A stretch of DNA of 64,000 nt from Rickettsia endosymbiont of Ceutorhynchus obstrictus (lineage in GTDB: Bacteria > Pseudomonadota > Alphaproteobacteria > Rickettsiales > Rickettsiaceae), in NCBI RefSeq assembly GCF_964026565.1, contig NZ_OZ032162.1:434001-498000 (forward strand), written 5' to 3'. The position numbers and the translations under genes were made by a program. Positions 36,593 through 44,180 of this stretch are shown here, one piece after another. The notes beneath the pieces are model-generated. The model saw only the letters and a list, made by a program, of their open reading frames with translations, was not told the DNA's origin and made no database searches. How positions within the stretch are numbered: the stretch's first letter is position 1; each line of letters begins with the position of its first letter.

Positions 36593-37027
36593 TCACTTTA
36601 TCTTTGATAATCGCACGCTATGCCTGCCGCCTTCAAATTTAGTAGTTAAAAAATTATCGATCATCTCATAAATTATTTTAGGGTCTAATATTTTGCTTCC
36701 TAGAATTAATATATTAGCGTCATTATGAGATCGCGCTCTTTTTGCCGTAAATAGGTCAAAACAAAGTGCTGCTCTTATTTGGGAACTTCTATTAGCTGCA
36801 ATCGACATACCGATGCCGGTGTCGCTAATTAGAATGCCAAGGGGAGCTAATTCCTCGATAATTCCGTCTACAACTTTTTTTGCATAATCAGGGTAATCAA
36901 CTCTTTCCGTATTATTAGTACCGTAGTCATAAACAGATAAAGATTTTTTTTGTAAATAATTAATAATTTCACTTTTTAATTGATAACCTGAGTGATCGCT
37001 AGCTATTACAATATCGTAAGTTTTCAT
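36593..37027 (-). CDS. rpiB: Ribose-5-phosphate isomerase B
   Basis: 144 residues of the RpiB/LacAB family interconverting ribulose- and ribose-5-phosphate. The N-terminal [16 protein letters not shown] and the [14 protein letters not shown] segment are diagnostic. The glycine loop reads [15 protein letters not shown]: the cysteine that acts as catalytic base in E. coli-type enzymes (CGTGIG) is replaced by serine, with D for the next G. Actinobacterial RpiB also lacks that cysteine, so activity is not excluded. Divergent from the NlpD-like gene. Confidence 0.92.
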   Translation of the reverse strand: MKTYDIVIASDHSGYQLKSEIINYLQKKSLSVYDYGTNNTERVDYPDYAKKVVDGIIEELAPLGILISDTGIGMSIAANRSSQIRAALCFDLFTAKRARSHNDANILILGSKILDPKIIYEMIDNFLTTKFEGGRHSVRLSKIK

Positions 37028-37110
37028 AATTGATTTTTTTGATGGAAAATAATGATAAAAATTATATACTATGCTTAATTTGTTGCCTAATAAATAATTT
37101 CGGTAAATAT

Positions 37111-37992
37111 ATGATATCTCGCGTTATATTGCTTTTTTTTGCGGTAATTTTTGTTATCGCCTGTGTTGATCAGCCTGCTGCACCTATTGAATACGGGGGA
37201 GAGGCAAGCGCATCCCGTAACCTTGTTAGTAGTAATAAGAATGAGTCTACTAGATTATCGGAAAGTGATGAAGGAATAATAGTCCGCAAAAATATTGATG
37301 AGGATATACAAGAAAAAACAGCAGGTGTTTTAAAAGAATCGGAGCAGGAGACTATAGAGGAAGCGGATGATATAATTACAGTGCCGCTCGCACGAGATGA
37401 TAATAAAATAATTTATCATGAGGTTCAAGAAGGGGAAACATTAGAATCTATTGCGAGGGATTACGAACAAAATCTTAAAGCATTAGCAAGCTTTAATGAT
37501 TTAACTTATCCGTATATTTTAGATGAATCACAGATTATTAAAATTAAAGTTAGTAATGAGCTGCTAAATAAAAAGAATAAAGAAAATACTGGCAATTTAA
37601 ATGTGGATAATAAACTAAATTTTATCAAACCGGTGGAAGGTGAAATTATTACTAATTTTGGTGAAAACACGCAGCACGGTCAAAGTAAAGGGGTAGATAT
37701 TGCGGCAAAAGAAGGTAGCAGCGTTAGATCGGTGGCTAGCGGCAAAGTAGTATATTCCGGTTATGATAAGCAATTCGGTAATTTACTGATAGTAAAACTA
37801 GATGCTAGTAATCTATATGCCGCATATGCCCATCTAAAAGAGGCGATACCTAAAAAAGGCGCTTCGGTGGTTAAAGGTGATGTAATCGGTTATGTAGGAC
37901 ATACCGGTAATGCTAAAACTGCTCAATTGCATTTTGCTATCCGCGCAGGTAAAATTGCCGTCGATCCGGCTAAATATGTACCGTTAAACTAA
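37111..37992 (+). CDS. NlpD-like LysM/LytM lipoprotein with degenerate LytM active site
   Basis: 293 residues from the ATG at 37111 ([14 protein letters not shown], lipobox ending IAC with C18); an earlier in-frame ATG would push the lipobox 27 residues inward and is rejected. A LysM domain (about 108-155, [14 protein letters not shown]) precedes a LytM/M23 domain (about 185-290). In active M23 enzymes the zinc-binding histidine precedes GxDI; here the segment is SKGVDIA, so that histidine is missing, as in NlpD, which activates amidases rather than cutting peptidoglycan. Later histidines (YAHLKE, LHFAIR) remain. It is probably an envelope cell-separation factor. The next gene starts immediately at 37993. 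Confidence 0.87.
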   Translation: MISRVILLFFAVIFVIACVDQPAAPIEYGGEASASRNLVSSNKNESTRLSESDEGIIVRKNIDEDIQEKTAGVLKESEQETIEEADDIITVPLARDDNKIIYHEVQEGETLESIARDYEQNLKALASFNDLTYPYILDESQIIKIKVSNELLNKKNKENTGNLNVDNKLNFIKPVEGEIITNFGENTQHGQSKGVDIAAKEGSSVRSVASGKVVYSGYDKQFGNLLIVKLDASNLYAAYAHLKEAIPKKGASVVKGDVIGYVGHTGNAKTAQLHFAIRAGKIAVDPAKYVPLN

Positions 37993-38685
37993 ATGACGGA
38001 AAATTTTTTTACCCTTAATAGATACGGTAGCCCCCAAAGGATAGAAATAAGAAGAAGTAATAAAGCCCGAAATATCAGTATAAGGATTACTCATAAAGGG
38101 GCAGAGTTGGTTTTACCCTTTAAAGCAAATCCGGAAAAAGGTTATAAATTTTTGCTAAGTAAAGAATCTTGGATTAGGCAAAAATTACGAACAAAGGTAA
38201 CTTTGGTCGATGCGGACAACGAAAATATTCCTATTTTAGGTAAAATTTACAAAGTGGTTTATACTTTATCAAATAATCATACTATAAAATTAAATTGTGA
38301 TACGATAGAATTACATACTACAGAAACGCTTAAAAAAACAACTTTACAAATTTTTCTTAAAAAGAAATTATTAGAGGAAATAACTGAAATAGTAAATACC
38401 ATATCTAGCAAACATAAATTAGCTTATTCCAACCTTAGAATTATGGATAATGTGACTAGGTGGGGGAGTTGTTCAAGTAAAGGCAACCTTGCTTTTAACT
38501 GGCGGATAGTTTTTGCGCCTTATGAGGTGCTGCAATATTTAGTCGTCCATGAGATGTCTCACTTGCAAGAAATGAATCACGGTAAAAATTTTTGGGACTT
38601 AGTAGCAAATATCTACCCGGAATATATAGCGGCAAAATTATGGTTAAAGAATAACGGTAAGAATTTATATAATTATTTGAAATGA
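37993..38685 (+). CDS. YgjP/SprT-like (DUF45) zinc metallopeptidase
   Basis: 230 residues. The motif HEMSH at 186-190 with a third ligand candidate in NHGKNFW (about 196) is the zinc site of the YgjP-like family; the preceding RWGSCSSKGNLAFNWRIVFAP is its strongest conserved block. Cytoplasmic. The ATG directly abuts the stop of the NlpD-like gene, so the two are translated from one transcript. Substrate unknown. Confidence 0.9.
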   Translation: MTENFFTLNRYGSPQRIEIRRSNKARNISIRITHKGAELVLPFKANPEKGYKFLLSKESWIRQKLRTKVTLVDADNENIPILGKIYKVVYTLSNNHTIKLNCDTIELHTTETLKKTTLQIFLKKKLLEEITEIVNTISSKHKLAYSNLRIMDNVTRWGSCSSKGNLAFNWRIVFAPYEVLQYLVVHEMSHLQEMNHGKNFWDLVANIYPEYIAAKLWLKNNGKNLYNYLK

Positions 38686-38687
38686 TG

Positions 38688-38944
38688 ATATTGTTGCATG
38701 GCTTGATAAAGTAGCATTATGTCATTCTAGCTAAAAGCGGGAATCCAGACTTTTCTTTGTCATGCTGAACTTGTTTCAGCATCTACTAAAAGATATCCTG
38801 AAATAAATTCAGGATGACTATTATTTTCTGGATTCCCGCTTTTAGCTAGAATGACATCGAAAATTTGAGCCACGCAACAACGTCAGTCAAGCCACGGTAT
38901 GACACCGAAACACTTTGCAAAAATTCGAGCCATGCAACAAAGCC
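38688..38944. repeat. Nested MITE remnants upstream of thyX
   Basis: 38688-38884: ATTGTTGCATGGCTTG...GAGCCACGCAACAACG with a GTCATTCTAGCTAAAAGCGGGAATCC palindrome enclosing GTCATGCTGAACTTG / CCTGAAATAAATTCAGG hairpins. 38885-38944 is the right half of another MITE ending GAGCCATGCAACAAAGCC. This fills the 301-bp gap before thyX. Confidence 0.8.
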
Positions 38945-38986
38945 CCGTTTTCACGGGAATGACATAGAACATTATAGAGGATAAAA

Positions 38987-39886
38987 ATGAGTCAAACTAA
39001 TCACACTAAAAGAGTAACTGTTCCTTCCCTAGAAGAAATATTATATGAGCCTATCAAAGTTTTAGACCACGGTTTTATCAGGGTTATAGATTATATGGGT
39101 GATGATAGTGCTATAGTGCAAGCGGCTCGCGTATCATACGGTAAGGGAACAAAACAGACTAATCAAGATAAGGGACTCATTAATTACCTAATTCGTCATC
39201 ATCATACTACCCCGTTTGAAATGTGCGATATTAAATTTCATATAAAATTACCTATTTTTGTTGCAAGGCAATGGATACGTCACAGAACTGCCAGCGTAAA
39301 TGAATATTCAGCGAGATATTCGATTTTAGGCAATGAATTTTACTTGCCGGAACGGGAAAATATTTCCACGCAGTCTAAAATTAATAAACAGGGTAGAGAA
39401 GAGGAAAATAGCGTACCGAAAGAAATAGCCGATAAAGTCTTGTTATTGCTTGAGCAGGATGCAAATAACTGCTATCGGCATTATACCGAAATGCTAAATA
39501 TTGACGAAGAGGGTAATATTTTAGATGAAAATACTATCGGTATTACTAGGGAACTAGCGCGGATGAATTTAACTCTAAATTATTATACGGAATGGTACTG
39601 GAAAATTAATTTACATAATTTATTACATTTTCTAAGACTAAGAGCTGATTTCCATGCGCAATATGAAATAAGAGTATATGCCGAAAAAATGCTTGATATC
39701 GTAAAAGCTTGGGTACCTTTTACTTATGAAGCTTTTAATGAGCATTGCCTAGAAGGAAAAAGCATTTCTAAAAAAGGGTTTAGCGTTATAAAAAGGATGA
39801 TTAACGGCGAAAACGTCACTCAGGAAACTAGCGAAATGACCAAAAGAGAATGGGAAGAGTTAAGAAGTATTTTGGGGATGAAATAA
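38987..39886 (+). CDS. thyX: Flavin-dependent thymidylate synthase
   Basis: 299 residues; makes dTMP from dUMP using FAD, NADPH and methylene-tetrahydrofolate. The ThyX signature [14 protein letters not shown] starts near residue 98 (RHR-x7-S). The C-terminal [18 protein letters not shown] region is also typical. A ribosome binding site (GAGG) lies 6 bases before the ATG. ThyX rather than ThyA is usual in Rickettsia. Confidence 0.97.
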   Translation: MSQTNHTKRVTVPSLEEILYEPIKVLDHGFIRVIDYMGDDSAIVQAARVSYGKGTKQTNQDKGLINYLIRHHHTTPFEMCDIKFHIKLPIFVARQWIRHRTASVNEYSARYSILGNEFYLPERENISTQSKINKQGREEENSVPKEIADKVLLLLEQDANNCYRHYTEMLNIDEEGNILDENTIGITRELARMNLTLNYYTEWYWKINLHNLLHFLRLRADFHAQYEIRVYAEKMLDIVKAWVPFTYEAFNEHCLEGKSISKKGFSVIKRMINGENVTQETSEMTKREWEELRSILGMK

Positions 39887-39942
39887 AGATAATTGTTTTG
39901 TGGATAGGTAAAGCATGCCCTATGTCATTCCCGCGTAGCATT

Positions 39943-40311
39943 GGCGTTGTTGCATGGATGGTTAAAATCGCTTAAAACTTGTCATACCGTGGCTTGACCA
40001 CGGTATCCAGAAAAAATTAAAAAGCCTGACTGGATGCCGTGGTCAAGCCCACTACTGTACGAACGTTGAAAAAAGGCTGTGTCATGCCGTGACTTGATCA
40101 CGGCATCCAGGAAAATAAAGCCATATTAGACTTATTTTAGAATTTTTTATGATATTATAAGCTGGATTCCGTGGTCGTAGCCACGGAATGACAGAATTTT
40201 TACCTCTTTATTTAAACGTTCGTACAGTAGTGGGTCAAGCCACGGCATGACATCGCGGTACTTTTAAAGAATACCCAAAATATAGCAATTTTCGATCCAT
40301 GCAACAAAGCC
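39943..40311. mobile_element. MITE with 9-bp duplication, itself carrying a 188-bp insert
   Basis: GGCGTTGTTGCATGG at the left and CCATGCAACAAAGCC at the right, with the perfect duplication CGTAGCATT at 39934-39942 and 40312-40320. Removing the 40047-40234 insert and one TCAAG restores the 3498-3674 element, which proves the order of events. Confidence 0.93.
40047..40234. mobile_element. CCCACTACTG element (188-bp family), copy 4
   Basis: TCAAG duplicated at 40042-40046 and 40235-40239. The uninterrupted target (CCGTGGTCAAGCCACGG) is visible in the sister element at 3498-3674. Confidence 0.95.
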
Positions 40312-40315
40312 CGTA

Positions 40316-40537
40316 GCATTGTTGCGTGGATACCCAAACCGTCATGGCGAGGCGCCTCTTGGCGCCGTGGCCATCTAAGTATAAATATATTTTTATACTA
40401 AACTTGCCACCTATATAAATTTTTTAGTATTCTAATTAAATCCCTCATTATATTCGGGGTAGTCTGGATGGCCACAGCCACTTCGTGGCTTCGCCATGAC
40501 GGATTTTTATTAATTTTCGATCCACGCGGGCATTGCC
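40316..40537. repeat. MITE with CGTCATGGCG core
   Basis: Starts CATTGTTGCGTGGATACCC and ends near CCACGCGGGCATTGCC. The core CGTCATGGCGAGGCGCC...GGCCATC is mirrored by GGATGGCCACAGCC...CGCCATGACG. It carries the short GCCACCTATATAAATTTT variant also present at 45440. Confidence 0.75.
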
Positions 40538-40706
40538 TTCCCGCGCAGGCGGAAATCTAGAAAAAACACTTAAAATAAACAAAATTATATAAAAATTTAC
40601 TATATAATTCGCTTAAATACTTTCTAGATTCCCGTTTTCACGGGAATGACATACAGACGCAGAGTAAGGTGATTTTCATAATTGATTTCCGAAATCGTTA
40701 ATGAGG

Positions 40707-40838
40707 TACAGCTAAATTCAGAAAGCTTCAGACAAGATAAATTTAAAGACGAGCTAAGCTACCGTACTAGATAGAGTACGTGAACACAGGCGAATGTCGA
40801 AAAATTTGCTTGTATCAAGCGATCGAGATGACGCTGTA
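40707..40838. repeat. TACAG/CTGTA RPE, intergenic copy
   Basis: Inverse orientation to the 33152 copy; contains GCTTCAGACAAGATAAATTT and CGATCGAGATGACG. It abuts the stop of the small TPR-like gene. Confidence 0.82.
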
Positions 40839-40839
40839 A

Positions 40840-41157
40840 TTAACTCTCTGAATCGCTTAAATCTTCTGAATTTCCGAGAAGGGTAGCTAAGAATTCTTCT
40901 GTAACACAAATAAAGGTATTAATTATTTGTTCAAATAACGGTTTTTCATATTCTCTAGCTTTTGCAAAATATTCGTTACTTTTTTCTATTTCACCGAGCA
41001 GCTTATAACACAGTCCGATATTTGTTAAAAGTTTTTTTGCATCTCGGTCGAAGTTGTTACTGCCGAAGTCCATAAGTATTTCAAATTCAGATTTATTTAT
41101 ATCTAGTAAATTTTTGGCTTCTTCTTTTGTAATTTTAGTTTCTTCTTTATTGGTCAT
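40840..41157 (-). CDS. Small TPR-like hypothetical protein, 105 aa
   Basis: Not assigned to a named gene. The central part (about 30-75) looks like one to two helical TPR-type repeats (LLTNIGLCYKLLGEIEKSNEYFAKAREYE). The protein is acidic and cytoplasmic by appearance and ends in a short SDSES tail immediately before a palindromic repeat, so the natural C-terminus may have been altered by that insertion. It is followed in reverse by another small minus-strand gene at 41233. Confidence 0.65.
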   Translation of the reverse strand: MTNKEETKITKEEAKNLLDINKSEFEILMDFGSNNFDRDAKKLLTNIGLCYKLLGEIEKSNEYFAKAREYEKPLFEQIINTFICVTEEFLATLLGNSEDLSDSES

Positions 41158-41232
41158 AATATAAGAGTATTCCGTAATTTAATTTTTTATTGTAATGCAA
41201 AATAAAGTTTAACCCAGAAATAAATTGAATAT

Positions 41233-41400
41233 TTACTTTCCTAAATAATTGAGAAGAAAATAAAAAAATAGCAAAAGACTAGCTAAAAAGGGTAGAGAAA
41301 AAAAGAAATTTTTCCTAACCGGTCTTTTAATATTTTTAAAATTCGGTTGATTTTCTTCTTCAACCTTAATTACAAATAAATTTTCGTCTTTATCAACCAT
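41233..41400 (-). CDS. Small single-pass membrane protein, 55 aa
   Basis: Not recognised. Starts ATG at 41398-41400, 6 bases after a GGGAG ribosome binding site. Residues 1-30 are charged (MVDKDENLFVIKVEEEN..., then KNIKRPVRKN) and residues 32-52 form one strongly hydrophobic helix rich in F and L (FFFSLPFLASLLLFFYFLL). The positive KRPVRK stretch before the helix predicts an N-in orientation. It lies just downstream of the putative RNA gene. Confidence 0.6.
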   Translation of the reverse strand: MVDKDENLFVIKVEEENQPNFKNIKRPVRKNFFFSLPFLASLLLFFYFLLNYLGK

Positions 41401-41459
41401 TTTTAACTCCCTACGGTAAATTTATGTGTTTTGTATATAAATCTGCTAGCAGTTGAAAG

Positions 41460-41612
41460 GTGCCAGGGGTTAAGCTCCGTCATTGAAAACAACAACCTTC
41501 CACTGCACTTCATGATTTTTGGTCACTTATAACAATGGACCCCTGGCATAACTCTAGTACCAGGCTTAACAGATTGGTTTTTGTAACAATGGAGCTTAAA
41601 CATTATTAGCGG
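41460..41612 (-). ncRNA. Structured RNA, possibly 6S RNA
   Basis: No open frame, but strong pairing potential. On the minus strand the start GTTTAAGCTCCATTG pairs with CAATGACGGAGCTTAAC near the end, forming a long closing stem. An internal CCTGG...CCAGG hairpin and a TCCATTG...CAGTGGA stem fill the middle, leaving an open bubble. A TTGACT box lies 30-40 bases upstream. Length about 150 and a closed-stem/bubble/apical-stem design fit alphaproteobacterial 6S RNA, which imitates an open promoter and binds RNA polymerase. It lacks the SRP GGAAGCAG loop and tmRNA or RNase P core motifs. The family is a guess; an RNA gene is more certain than its name. Confidence 0.5.
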
Positions 41613-41622
41613 TTTTCTACAT

Positions 41623-41646
41623 TAATGTAATAATTTAAAGAGTCAA
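41623..41646 (-). promoter_or_regulatory. Promoter candidate for the structured RNA
   Basis: On the minus strand TTGACT (complement of 41641-41646) is followed after 16 bases by TAATGT. The minus 10 element is weak and lies in an ACATTAATGT palindrome, so exact placement is uncertain. Confidence 0.45.
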
Positions 41647-41732
41647 GAGATTTTAGTTGCCGGCATAAAGAAAAATGTAATTACTAGTTACTGATTAGCT
41701 TCTAAAAATAAAAAACATGCCTAATATAACCC

Positions 41733-41761
41733 GAACTATGTATAATTCTTATCCATAGTTC
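41733..41761. terminator. TATGGATAA-type hairpin upstream of coxC
   Basis: GAACTATGTATAA / TTATCCATAGTTC with one mismatch. Belongs to the same hairpin group as 11201 and 32468. No gene ends here now, so it could be a leftover of a lost gene. Confidence 0.45.
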
Positions 41762-41872
41762 GCATTAATATAATTAATTTTTGCCAAGATTTACTTTTAA
41801 ATATATAATGAGTTAGTATTTTAAATTAGTTAGAAAACAAAGCTTAATATCATTAAAGTAAAATTATTAAAT

Positions 41873-42724
41873 ATGAGTCAGGAAATAATCTCTATTAATC
41901 AAAATTCTGAAATCAAGACCCATTTATTTCATCTTGTCGAACCGAGTCCTTGGCCCGTGCTTACCTCGTTTGCCTTACTTATTTTAGTCATAGGCGGCAC
42001 AATGTTTATGCATGATTATAAATTTGGTGCTTATGTCCTAGCTTTAGGAAGCGCTTCGGTAATTTTTTGTTTATATTCTTGGTGGAGGGATGTAATAAAA
42101 GAAGGAATAATAGAACGGCAGCATACCACGCCGGTTAGAGCGGGCCTTAGAATCGGTATGGCATTATTTATTTTAACGGAAATAGTATTTTTCGGGGTAT
42201 TTTTTGCTTCTTTTTTTAAATCTAGCTTGTCGCCGGTAGGTATTCTTGACGGTGTATGGGTAGTAAAAGAGGGAATTTGGCCCCCGCCTTCCATTAAAAC
42301 CTTCGATCCTTTTGATATTCCTTTTATTAATACTTTGATATTGCTGTTATCCGGTAGTACCGTTACCTGGGCGCATTATGCTTTAGAAGAAAATAATCAA
42401 AAAGATTGTGCTACGGCTCTTGGTCTTACCGTATTACTCGGAATATTTTTCACCCTGATGCAAGCTTATGAATATCATCATGCGGCTTTTAAATTTACCG
42501 ATGGAATATATGCGTCTAATTTTTACTTAGCAACCGGTTTCCACGGGGCGCATGTAATAATCGGTACGATATTCTTAACAGTCTGCTATTTTCGAGCAAA
42601 AAGAGGAGATTTTACTAGTAACGATAATGGTCATTTAGGGTTTGAATTTGCTGCGTGGTATTGGCATTTTGTCGATGTAGTATGGTTGTTTTTATTTACT
42701 TTTATATATGTATTCGGTAGGTGA
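41873..42724 (+). CDS. coxC: Cytochrome c oxidase subunit III
   Basis: 283 residues with seven hydrophobic helices, the full-length alphaproteobacterial and mitochondrial form. Conserved blocks include WWRDVIKEGIIERQHT, GMALFILTEIVFFGVFFASFF (the E within the membrane), GATV-like SGSTVTWAHYALEE, YEYHHAAFKFTDGIYASNFYLATGFHGAHVIIGT, and the ending FAAWYWHFVDVVWLFLFTFIYVFG. It is separated from coxAB and stands alone, as in other Rickettsia. AT-rich promoter region upstream. Confidence 0.97.
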   Translation: MSQEIISINQNSEIKTHLFHLVEPSPWPVLTSFALLILVIGGTMFMHDYKFGAYVLALGSASVIFCLYSWWRDVIKEGIIERQHTTPVRAGLRIGMALFILTEIVFFGVFFASFFKSSLSPVGILDGVWVVKEGIWPPPSIKTFDPFDIPFINTLILLLSGSTVTWAHYALEENNQKDCATALGLTVLLGIFFTLMQAYEYHHAAFKFTDGIYASNFYLATGFHGAHVIIGTIFLTVCYFRAKRGDFTSNDNGHLGFEFAAWYWHFVDVVWLFLFTFIYVFGR

Positions 42725-42884
42725 TATTTGATATTTTATTTCAGTCGTATAAAAAATTTTAATAAAAGTAGAATTAATTTAAAATTAATATTAATACTAC
42801 TGTGATTATAATGTTACTTAAAAATATTTGTTTATTATAGTATTTTATTATATAAAATAAGTATGATTTGCATATATTAAGAAG

Positions 42885-42913
42885 TTGATTAATATAGAGA
42901 TAGAGTGTAATAT
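42885..42913 (+). promoter_or_regulatory. Promoter candidate for the VirB2 gene
   Basis: TTGATT at 42885-42890, 17-base spacer, TAATAT at 42908-42913, about 30 bases before the ATG at 42945; a GAGG ribosome binding site lies 8 bases before the start. Confidence 0.5.
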
Positions 42914-42944
42914 TAATCTTTAAAATAATTATCGAGGTAAATTT

Positions 42945-43304
42945 ATGAATTTTAAACAGTTAAATATAGAATCGCTAGACCAAAATTTGGGGGTACGCTT
43001 ATTACTTACCTTTCTTAGTATAGCTGCGATTATGATGTCGTTTGATGCATTTGCAAGTGGTGCTTCTGCTGACCCTGTCGGAGCTGCATTATGTAATATG
43101 ATAAAAATATTTAGAGGTAATACGGCTAGAGGAATAGCGGTTGTCGGTATAATTGTTCTAGGAATTCAAACTCTTAGAGGTAAATTACAATGGGAAGTAG
43201 CTTTGGTTATAATAGCTGCTATTATAATATTATTTAAAGCTCCGGATATAGTAACCATGGTAGCCGGTAGTGATAATGCAACATGTGGAGAAAATAGTAT
43301 TTAA
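42945..43304 (+). CDS. rvhB2: VirB2/TrbC pilin of the rickettsial type IV secretion system
   Basis: 119 residues. A long signal sequence (hydrophobic at about 18-32, ending SFDAFA) is followed by the short VirB2 core: two membrane helices at about 64-78 (GIAVVGIIVLGIQTL) and 84-100 (WEVALVIIAAIIILF) separated by a positively charged RGK loop, with a conserved G-x-A pattern. In Rickettsia the rvh genes are scattered and rvhB2 stands apart from the main cluster, as here. It should form the secretion pilus or an equivalent surface structure. Cysteines in the mature form (ALCN, ATCGEN) could make a disulfide. Confidence 0.87.
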   Translation: MNFKQLNIESLDQNLGVRLLLTFLSIAAIMMSFDAFASGASADPVGAALCNMIKIFRGNTARGIAVVGIIVLGIQTLRGKLQWEVALVIIAAIIILFKAPDIVTMVAGSDNATCGENSI

Positions 43305-43419
43305 TAATTATTGCATTGTTGCATGGCTCGAATTTTTGCAAAGTGTTTCGCTGTCATCTAGTTGCTTGACCACGGCATCCAGTCCTTTTATTAAGGTTTT
43401 TCTGGATACCGTGGTCAAG

Positions 43420-43558
43420 CCCATTAGTGTACGAACGTTGAGAAAAAGGCTGTGTCATGCCGTGACTTGATCACGGCATCCAGGAAAATAAAGCCATATT
43501 AGACTTATTTTAGAGTCTTTTTTATGATATTATAAAACTGGATTCCGTGGTCGTAGCC
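43420..43558. mobile_element. CCCACTACTG element (188-bp family), truncated copy
   Basis: Left end CCCATTAGTGTACGAACGTT (diverged), core normal up to GGTCGTAGCC, then cut off by the GCGTTGTTGCATGG end of the next element. Left flank TCAAG as in other copies. Confidence 0.85.
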
Positions 43559-43614
43559 AGCGTTGTTGCATGGATTAGAAATTGCCATAAAAAGGGTGTC
43601 ATTCTAGCTAAAGG

Positions 43615-43760
43615 CCACAGCTGTCCGAAGTTAAAAAATTAAGATTATTAAATAGTACTTTTTTTGCCGTTAATGCTAAAAATACTACTATTTTGATATA
43701 TAATAGAGTGAAAAACCCAAACAGTTTCTCTATTTATTTTTCAACTTCGGACAGCTGTGG
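43615..43760. mobile_element. 146-bp MITE with CCACAGCTGTCC ends and 7-bp duplication
   Basis: Inverted ends CCACAGCTGTCCGAAGTT on both sides (18 perfect bases), flanked by the direct repeat CTAAAGG at 43608-43614 and 43761-43767. The interior is AT-rich with no open frame. Only copy in the window. Confidence 0.93.
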
Positions 43761-43822
43761 CTAAAGGCGGGAATCCAGAAAAATTAAACTAAAGATGTAA
43801 CGATAACTTACAATTATATAGA

Positions 43823-43849
43823 AAAAAGCCTTACAAGCTAAGGCTTTTT
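43823..43849 (+). terminator. Intrinsic-terminator-like hairpin inside a repeat
   Basis: AAAAAGCCTTA / TAAGGCTTTTT with a 5-base loop and a T run on both strands. It is part of the linker of the 43559 MITE; whether it stops transcription from either side is open. Confidence 0.45.
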
Positions 43850-43921
43850 AGCCTGGATTCCCGCTTTCGCGGGAATGACATACTGCTTCTTTTATCGATC
43901 CATGCAACAACGCCGGTCAAG

Positions 43922-44109
43922 CCCACTACTGTACGAACGTTGAAAAAAGGCTGTGTCATGCCGTGACTTGATCACGGCATCCAGGAAAATAAAGCCATAT
44001 TAGACTTATTTTAGAATCTTTTTATGATATTATAAGCTGGATTCCGTGGTCGTAGCCACGGAATGACAGAATTTTTACCTCTTTATTTAAACGTTCGTAC
44101 AGTAGTGGG
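43922..44109. mobile_element. CCCACTACTG element (188-bp family), copy 6
   Basis: Complete, flanked by TCAAG at 43917-43921 and 44110-44114. Confidence 0.93.
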
Positions 44110-44180
44110 TCAAGCCACAGTATGACATTGGTGCCATTTCTCGCCTCATGTAGCAACACTATTAGCGTTTCGAGAGAAGT

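Larger units (their letters stand above)
39887..40839. other. 953-bp gene-free nest of at least four repeat elements
   Basis: Order: GTCATTCCCGCG remnant; MITE 39943-40311 containing the 188-bp element 40047-40234; a third element 40316-40537 with a CGTCATGGCGAGGCGCC core; a TTCCCGC...GCGGAAATC/GGGAATGACAT palindrome at about 40546-40653; and the RPE at 40707-40838. No gene is visible. Confidence 0.85.
43559..43914. repeat. MITE with CTAGCTAAAGGCGGGAATCC core, split by another element
   Basis: Ends GCGTTGTTGCATGG and CCATGCAACAACGCC. The core palindrome GTCATTCTAGCTAAAGGCGGG is interrupted at 43615-43760. No clear 9-bp duplication because the left end joins a truncated 188-bp element. Confidence 0.82.
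43305..44180. other. 876-bp nested repeat region between rvhB2 and hemW
   Basis: Readable layers: a MITE left end at about 43316 (TTGTTGCATGGCTCG) with a GTCATCTAGTTGC palindrome; a broken CCCATTAGTG copy of the 188-bp family at 43420-43558; a MITE at 43559-43914 holding the 146-bp element 43615-43760; and a complete 188-bp element at 43922-44109. No gene is visible. Confidence 0.85.

Noticed and set aside
36372..36671. Apparent proteins sharing LDAVVKPRHD or VQHD peptides in intergenic regions
   Set aside because: These are translations of GTCAT-type palindromes and change frame from copy to copy.
37030..37110. Longer start for the NlpD-like lipoprotein
   Set aside because: It would place 27 residues before the signal peptide and lipobox; the ATG at 37111 gives a normal lipoprotein leader.
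39887..40839. CRISPR array in the dense repeat regions
   Set aside because: Repeats are palindromic, nested, of different families and unevenly spaced; there are no regular unique spacers and no cas genes.
41460..41612. tmRNA, SRP RNA or RNase P RNA in the coxC upstream region
   Set aside because: None of their core motifs is visible (no tRNA-like T-loop/CCA end, no GGAAGCAG loop, no GAGGAAAGTCC).
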